Shown here: positions 57,225-64,000 of the stretch, piece after piece | Layout of the letters: the number at the start of each line of letters is the position of its first letter | Position numbering within the stretch: the stretch's first letter is position 1 | Assembly: GCA_029378245.1 (NCBI GenBank) | Contig: JARKIF010000047.1 | Span: forward strand, 1 to 64,000 | Direction: 5' to 3' | Origin: Roridomyces roridus | Taxonomy: Eukaryota; Basidiomycota; Agaricomycetes; Agaricales; Mycenaceae | DNA: 64,000 bases | Position numbers and translations under genes: made by a program | The notes under the pieces: model-generated | What the model saw: only the letters and a program-made list of their open reading frames with translations | What the model was told of the DNA's origin: nothing | Databases searched by the model: none

Positions 57225-59467
57225 TTAATCCTGCCCGAAAAACTCCTCCGCCACAAACTCCCAAACGACTTGCGGCCGATTAAAATTGTCCTTCGTAAAC
57301 TGGAACTTCTTCGTCGCCTCCTCGAACACATATTCCAAAATCCCATCCTGCTGATCAATGTACGGAATCACATTCCTAAAGTTCATGGTTATATCCGCGT
57401 TGATGGGTAAAGGCTGCGGCGCCGCCGGGTCGTCTTGCAAGCCCGCGAGCTGGAGTTCGACGAGCATTTCATCCAGATCAGTGACCTCCGAGCCCTTGCC
57501 GCCGCCATCGAATTGCGACATCGCAGCGGTAGCAGAGGGCGTACCGCCAAAGACGGCTGACCGGACGCCGTGTTTCTGGAAGATGTAGGAGCTGAAGATG
57601 GAACACGTCGAGGCACAGATGCTGTTTGTTACAAAGACCAGATCCTTGCCCTCGAATGGTGGGGACGTGAAGTTGGTTACGCTGCTCGAGCCAGCACCAA
57701 AGTCGTCAAAGAATTGTTTCGAAAAGGCGTCCTCGACACCGTTGACTGTCTGGGGAACGGGCGGGTCGAAGATCTGGGAGTTATTTTTCAGCAAGACATA
57801 GTCTACGCAGCACGTATGTAAGTCTCATAGAAAGAAAAAGTGTAGGGACGCACTCAAATCCCGGTAGTTTCCAAAGAAATACTCCGAATCCGTGTCATTC
57901 GCCGCCGCAGCGACATCTGACTCCCTCCTAATCAAATCACTGTCCCTGAACACAGCAGGGAAGCCGGGGTAAAGATCCAGCGGGAAAAGGGACCACATTG
58001 CAATGGCGCCGGCGAAAATGTAACCCCCGCGGTTGCCCGATTGGTCTATGAGGACGTGCTCGACACCAGCAGCTTTAAGCGTGGTGAGGCCAGTGAAGAG
58101 GGTGTCGGAGATACCGTCAAAGTAGTCTTGTGCCGTAGTGTTATCTTGCGGTTCAAACTGCTCCATATAGACGACGCCGACTTTAGGATGCTCGGCGAGT
58201 TGGTAGACGTCGAGGGTGACAAAGTGGCCGAAGGATTTGACTGTCAAAATATCAACGGTGAGCAAATTCAACGATTTGAGAGCACGCACGGTTCGGTGTA
58301 ACGGCATTTCCGCTCGGAGCCGCTGGTGGTGCCACTGGTGCACTCGCAGCGGCCTTCCGGATGGCAGCTTGGCTTCCGGCAGGGATTACAGCCTTCCTCC
58401 GCTGATTCAACGGAGTCCCCGACGCGCGCAGGTCGCGTTTGCGTTTCCTGGCAGCAGAATTGTCGTCCGTAACAAGACATGTCTCGGCAATGAACGACGC
58501 TGTCGTATTCCCACTCCCAACAAACGTCGCCGCCCAGGGGATCGTCAAGGTCTCCTTCGACCCGTTGGCGGTTTGGAGCGTCACACTGACGGAATCTGCG
58601 CCAGGCCACACCACGCGCTGTGCGAATCTGCCGACTTCCTGCGTATACAGCCCAGAGACTGTGTCTGCAGAGTAACGGCTCATGAGTCGCATATACCTCG
58701 GTTCCACCGTTTCGAACGACCCGAATAGGCCGTCGGATATGCTCGACCGTGTCGCGAGATCGACCAGGAATGAGCTCGCGTCGACGCCGTTGATCTCCAG
58801 AATGCGAGAGCCATCGAGAGGGCGGATGTTGTTCACGCCGATGCTCTCAAAGAAAGCTTCGAGACCATCTCGTCCTTGTTCGGGGAAGTCGTAGTTGACG
58901 AGAAAGGTGGGGACCGCGGTTGCGTCGAATGGAGACGTCGCCAATGTGCCTATCGAAAACGGGAGGTTGAAACTGAAGCCCTCGATACACTCTGCAGTGT
59001 ACACGGTGTGTCCATCTGCTTCTCTGTTGTACGAGTCCGCAATCTGTTCGGTGTGTAAGTCGACTGCTATTACAAGTTGCAAAAAGATACTTGCGGCAAG
59101 GTTAAAGTCCCAGTCGGTTTTGAAGCCGGTGGTGGCGGTAGTTGTCTGAACAGTATCGAGGAGCGCACGGACATTGACGTCGTGGGGTATCAAAGGATTC
59201 GGGGAATGAAGGAACCAATTCTCCAGGGAATAGTATTGCAATGATTTTATCGTCGAGTTGATGACCGCCATGCTACGTGCTTGGTCGAAGGGAACGTTGA
59301 GCTCGCATGCGTGTGCCACCGTGCTCGTTACCCATGTGGACGCCGTCGCGAGGGTGCATGGATCGCTACAAAGAGTGCATTAGACACTGTTCTGGCACAG
59401 AAATGAGGAAAACTGACGCAGCGCGTGCGATGCCCACAGAAAAGGCTGTAAGGAGGAGGAGATGCAT
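57225..59467 (-). CDS. Secreted S41-family (CPAF-like) peptidase
   Basis: Four exons (59467-59418, 59365-58290, 58240-57854, 57802-57225) with GT-AG introns of 49-52 nt give 696 aa in phase. The N-terminus MHLLLLTAFSVGIARA is a classic signal peptide with probable cleavage before ADPC. A PDZ-like middle (ILEINGVDASSFLVDLA) precedes the catalytic S41 half: KSFGHFVTLDVYQL, HVLIDQSGNRGGYIFAG, and KDLVFVTNSICASTCSIFSS, where the nucleophile Ser is expected. The order and length match fungal S41 proteases of the CPAF/UstP type, which cleave secreted or secretory-pathway peptides. Asn-x-Ser/Thr sites are frequent, as expected for a secreted glycoprotein. A TATA box lies 44 bp before the ATG. No break was seen. 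Confidence 0.88.
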
Positions 59468-59510
59468 CCTGCAGTAGAGGAATGCTGGTATTCTCTGCCC
59501 CCCTGGGTCG

Positions 59511-59518
59511 TATTTATA
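59511..59518 (-). promoter_or_regulatory. TATA box of the S41 peptidase gene
   Basis: TATAAATA on the minus strand, about 44 bp upstream of the proposed ATG at 59467. The short distance implies a very short 5' UTR. Confidence 0.65.
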
Positions 59519-59669
59519 CCATTGACCAGGTGCTGTACGTATACTCGGTTCCTTTTTCTCATGAGAAGCAGCAAAGGCGCATCAAAAACAAGGATCCTAA
59601 AAACAGTATGCTGGCAGTCCGTAAGGCATAGCCAGGTAATGGCTGAGGGAAACCCGCGGTAGCCCGACT

Positions 59670-60179
59670 TTATTGTAGGAGCATGTCATTTGCCGGATGC
59701 CAGCAGGATGCGGCAGCCATCGACGTGTGTGATATGGTGTTTTTTTGAAAAGTCGGATCACGAGGCGATCTGACAAAGCAGCCGACTCTGTCTTTATTTA
59801 CCACATCGACTTGAACTCCGTCGACGCATCGTCCGGCATTTGCAACCAACTCGAGTCTCCCCCGATCTGTGGTTAGCTGGCAAATCACCCCTCGTGCGCC
59901 GCTACAAGGTTCGGCAAGGGTGTTGAGCGCGTGGCAATTTAAAGCCCGCTGTCGACAGACGATGATCTCCGTCCTGAAACAGCCGGCGTTGTCTGGAAGA
60001 AGGGGCTTCTCTACGGGTAAATCCTCCGTGGTCGGTCGGTAATCGGTCGGAGTGAGTACTCGATAGTAGCGGTCGAGACCAAAAGATAGTGGGTCTCCCT
60101 GGTCACAAAGGCGCAAATTCTTCGAGGGGAACCAGCCACTGTTCACCGGCACCGCCCGGCCCACCTGAAGTTTGAACAC
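59670..60179 (-). other. Unassigned 169-codon open frame
   Basis: The minus-strand frame contains a cysteine-spaced stretch (AGCFRTEIIVCRQRALNCHA then NTLAEPCSGARGVIC) that could be part of a secreted protein. There is no signal peptide, no recognisable family and no clear splice partners. It may be chance. Confidence 0.2.
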
Positions 60180-60459
60180 GGTCGCTTTGTTCAGCTGCTA
60201 CAGGCCCCAGCTCTTCCCTTCCCACCCCGCTCTGTTCTGCGTACCCTCTCATGCGCACCACCGCTCGTTGACCAGACGCTTGATTGTATCGCTCTCCCTC
60301 GCTTGCTCCCACGCTACATTTTCCACACAGCAAATCCGCCTTGGGACTGTCCGAAAGCATGGGAATCAGGTTCGCTTCGCTGGGGTCAGCTGGGCCTTTT
60401 TCCGCGCCGCGGTGATACCTGGGCTGACTACTCCGACGGCATTCGTTTCAATGCACGGG

Positions 60460-60817
60460 CTCCTAGGTGCGTGCTACCCGAGTTGGCCATTTCAATCCCC
60501 TTTAGCGAGCGCCGCACCCATGATGTATCCACTGCATTGATTAGACGACACTCAAGGCTCAGTGTCAAGTGGATGAAGCGCAATTGTTCCACGTACACGT
60601 CGCATTCCGGGGAACAATGTTGCTTGGTCACGAATTTGCTTTAATGCTGGAATCTCGGTGGAACGTGCGGTCCCATGTTCTTCAGGCGGCGACATTGTGC
60701 TTCGAGCGCAAACCGACACTGGGTAGCAGTCATCTGAACGGCGGTTTGGATTCTACTTTAAACCAGAATGTGCAGCATTTTATGGCCCTTTGGTTGTGCC
60801 GACCAAGGTGGATATAG
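60460..60817 (+). pseudogene. F-box gene fragment (C-terminal end only)
   Basis: LPELAISIPF and HDVSTALIRR at about 60475-60545 match the family segment SELAII ... YETSSALIRLL. After a frame change the stretch VHVAFRGTMLLGHEFALMLE, then SRWNVRSHVLQAATLCFER, ends WLCRPRWI (stop at 60815-60817). The N-terminal two-thirds is absent. It lies 380 bp upstream of a nearly complete copy. Confidence 0.8.
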
Positions 60818-61199
60818 AAGAGTGAGTGTGCCTCGCAGAAATTCTCTCTCATCGGCGCTGATTTCTGCTCAGTGGGTCAAGTATCTGCTTCTTGATTTTC
60901 GCATATACATAGACGGCGCACCGTGTATTGAACCAATTTCTTTCCCAGCCTGGCTGGATGTTCAACAATGCATGTCTTTGGCTCGGCGCCGTCTGTGAGT
61001 GAGTCTATTCATTGGTTGAATATAGTGCAAGAGCGGTGGATGCCAGAGTCAAGAGTTCGATCACTGGCAAATAGATCAAGAAGATCGATGGCTTTGGTTG
61101 TGTTGACTCGCATCTTGTTCCTGACCACCACGACGCGCAGTTGGCACCGTGATTTCCTTTCTCTCCTGGCGAAATGCGTGTAACTAATGCTTCTGCTAG

Positions 61200-62800
61200 A
61201 TGGAAGCGTCAATATGCTCCAAGTGTGGCACTCCGTCCTCAATCGAGTCTCCAAACGTCGCCATCCAATCTCTAAAAAACGCGGCAGCGCCTGGGACCCC
61301 GATGCACTCTCTAATTCACTCAAACGAGCCTCCGGAGCCTTCGGAAATCCCTTCCATCCAGTCCTCCGCGTCAGATATCGATATTTCTTTGGCATCCCTG
61401 GACGCGGAAATTTTGCGATTACAGCGGCTGCGCAGCCTGCAGCAGGATCGTAGCGACCTGCTTGATTACCAGCGGACGCATAAATCCATCCTCTCCCCTC
61501 TCAGACGCATGCCCGCCGAGATACTGGCCGGAATCTTCCTGTCGTCGCTCCCTACCGTCACGGAGCTGCTCGATCGAGAATCTTTCCAAACAGAAGATAG
61601 CCCTTGGGTTTGGACCCACATTTGCAGTCGCTGGCGGACAGTTGCCATCTCCACGCCTGCGCTGTGGTCCCTCATTGCCATGGATTTCGTCAACTACGAC
61701 TATCCTCTTTCGGCGGTCACGGCGCATGTCGAGCGCTCCCGGATGCTGAAGATATATTTCTATGCGTCGGTGGACGCAGATGATATTTCTTCGCAGACCG
61801 AGATGTTCCGTTACCTCATCCAGCATTCTCTGCGATGGGAGGAGCTCCACATAGTGTTAACACAAAATTTGATGCCCCTCCTTCCCTCGCTTCACCATCA
61901 AATGCCGTCTTTGCGGACATTGTGGGTCGAGTGGGATAGTAAAGAAGGCGAAGAAGCCATGCGGATGGTCGATTTCTTCCGGACGGCAGACTCCCTTGCC
62001 CGTATCGGAGTCAGTCGGCGCTTCCGTCCCGTCTCATTCCTTCCTCCTACACAACAACTCACTCACTATTACGCCGATGCCTCATGGGATGTTCACCAGG
62101 AAATCTTGCGCATGAGCTCGTCCCTCGTCGAAGCTCACATCGACCTGTTCCCTGCTCCACCGGAGTGGACTACCCTCACAGGCGACGCCATCGAACTACC
62201 GCACCTTCGTTGTCTGTATATTTCGACATGGAGGCTCTAGCTTATCTCAAGATGCCTCTCCTGGATCAAATCACTCTCGATTTATTTCTCCGCCAGTCCG
62301 ACTTCCTCCCCGCTTTGGAACGTTTCCTGGCCGATTCTTCGACCACTCTCCGAAGACTGGGTCTGAGAGGCATGCCGAATGCTCTCCTCTCAAGCAGGAT
62401 CTTCCAAGCATGCCCCGAGCTCACCGAGCTTGCCATGATATTCAAGACGACCGACGTGCACCGGACATATGAGACCTCGAATGCATTGTTTCGACTCTTG
62501 ATCCCCACCCCAGGCTCGGCGATTTTATCGCGATTGTCCCGCGTCCACGTTGCATTCGAGGGAATGTTCTCGTTTGATTATGATCTTTTTGCTCAACTGC
62601 TGGAATCCCGGTGGAACATGCAGCCCCGCGTTCTTGAGGCGGCAGCACTGTGTTTCCAGGGCGAGCCCAATCATGGCAGCGCGCATCTTGATTTGCGACT
62701 CAAAACACTTCGCACGGGCGGTCTGGATTTTATCGTATCAGACGTCGATAATGCGCAAGAATACATGGCCCATTGGTTGTGCCGACCAAGCTGGACATAG
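61200..62800 (+). pseudogene. F-box protein gene 6, complete but for a single-base deletion
   Basis: The ATG at 61200 follows a conserved CTAG acceptor. The protein starts MEASICSKCG (CxxC), APGTPMHSLIHSNEPPEPSE, coiled coil, F-box (LRRMPAEILAGIF), then RESFQTEDSPWVWTHICSRW and the leucine-rich tail. At about 62225 one base is missing (LYIS-(H)-MEALAYLK), and the rest reads in the next frame to AHWLCRPSWT (stop 62798-62800). Without that break it would encode about 533 aa. The 5'-UTR intron donor seen in the paralogues is altered here. If the indel is an assembly error this is an intact gene. Confidence 0.88.
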
Positions 62801-64000
62801 TCTTGTGAGTAAGTTCCTCTCCTCCTCCTCAGTGCCCATCCCTGTTGAGAACATATTTCTTGTTGTACAGGCTCTCCATTCGTTTCAGTTTGGGTAGGTA
62901 CCTTACACTATCTGGTACAACTTGAGCTCGAAGAGGAGAAGCAGCACTAAACTTGGCAGTCGAGAGAGTTTTAAATTATGGGTGGCATGATGCTTGAATA
63001 ATATGAGACGGACGAGCAGCAGATCCTTATATATGCCTGATATACTCGAAAGTTCAAAGTCGATGGAGCAGGGCGTTGTGGCGCGACAGAATCAAGCCGC
63101 ACGTGAGCGCGTCAAGAGTGCGTGGCAGGTTTGGCTGCGGCACTCATTCGGGTCTTCCACGCTTCGATTGGCAGTGCTGGCCCCAGCACTTTCTCGCATT
63201 TGGTCTCAGGAGCCCATAATCCGCTCAACATTGGCGCGCATTCTCTACGGAGACGTCGATTTTTTTCGGCCCCTCAATGGCCGTCGCTCCAGAGTCCACC
63301 GGGCTTGTCAATCGGACAGACCCGAGTGTCTGCTGGGCTGCTGCTGGGTATACTTATTGTCGGGAAGGCTGCCGCATGGTGCGTCTGGGTCCCCAGCACT
63401 TGGGCTTCAGAAACTTAGACTGAAAAACTTCCAGCGAAAGGCACACCGAGGCGGACCACGTCATATGCGCCCTTCTCTCAAACTATCCGTTGTCTGAGCC
63501 AAATTCCTCACCAGGCCCATCTGTATAGCGGTCTTACCCACCGGTGTCGGGCTCCATAAAGCACCTTGCGCTCCTACACGGCCATTCCTCACCGCATTGA
63601 CGCTGGGAAGCGACGAAAGAACCGGATTGCGACATGAGGGAATGAGAGGGATGCATATCGGGTGAGAATAGAGGCTTCAGCCCGACGATGCTGGCCGCGG
63701 GTTGTGGGCAGAGCACGGAGTGGCTTGGCGCCAATGCCACTGAGAATGGCTAACGAGGTGCGGGTTCTACCGTCTTCTCGCCTGAAGGCTCATTGACAAT
63801 TCTCTAGCTCACGTTTTGAAAACTAGTACACCCACCGAGTGCTCATGCTCGCCGTCGCTGCTCTGGATACCAAAGTTCTCATTGCACCAGTTTCCGCAAG
63901 TCATCGGCCTATGAATCCCGCTGGGCGTGGAAGATCATTCGGACGAGCCTGAGGACGAGAGCGATCTGCAACGTCGATGCTGATTCATCCACGGCCGTCC
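62801..64000. other. Terminal stretch without a recognised gene
   Basis: The longest frame (62994-63497, 167 codons) has no domain. A hydrophobic run (GLLLGILIVGKAAAWCVWV) in an overlapping frame at about 63330 is the only notable feature. The window may cut a gene at its right edge. Confidence 0.4.

Overview
The window looks like nuclear DNA of a mushroom-forming basidiomycete (Agaricomycetes, possibly Mycena-like). The genes have short introns of about 45-60 nt. There is a large family of F-box proteins with a coiled-coil N-terminus and a leucine-rich tail, and a Kyakuja-Dileera-Zisupton (KDZ) transposon carrying a TET/JBP dioxygenase gene. The species is not determinable from the sequence.

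Layout. 1-9.4 kb: no gene I can support. 9.4-13.6 kb: nested repeats, with a 3,256-bp non-autonomous DNA transposon (identical 465-bp terminal inverted repeats, 8-bp target duplication) inserted in an older repeat. 14.0-18.4 kb: two F-box genes broken by a solo LTR and two MITEs. 19.1-20.0 kb: an intact pirin gene. 20.0-21.1 kb: an unrecognised minus-strand gene. 21.9-29.2 kb: three more decayed F-box genes and a segmental duplication. 29.9-32.4 kb: a cytochrome P450 gene with a 344-bp insertion. 32.5-36.5 kb: F-box fragments, a small possible gene and a second solo LTR. 37.2-52.1 kb: a 14.86-kb KDZ transposon. 53.6-55.0 kb: the only uninterrupted F-box gene. 57.2-59.5 kb: an intact secreted S41-type peptidase gene. 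60.5-62.8 kb: one F-box fragment and one nearly intact F-box gene.

The KDZ transposon is the most complete system. Its transposase (1,009 aa, ten exons) reads through without a break. A 610-aa cargo protein of unknown function is also open across six exons, and a third cargo gene with a helix-turn-helix-like segment and an acidic/lysine-rich tail is nearly open. The TET/JBP gene keeps its Fe(II)/2-oxoglutarate catalytic core but is out of frame at up to three places upstream of it. Elements with CA...TG ends and 8-bp target duplications (3,256 bp and 330 bp), and an 8-bp tandem duplication that looks like an excision footprint, suggest the same mobilising machinery has acted elsewhere in the window.

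A second theme is decay of the F-box family. Of nine copies or fragments only one is fully open. Most breaks can be traced to a defined event: solo LTR with 5-bp duplication, hAT-type MITE, KDZ-type MITE, 9-bp-duplication element, footprint, or single-base indel.

All coordinates, splice joins and repeat matches were worked out by eye.
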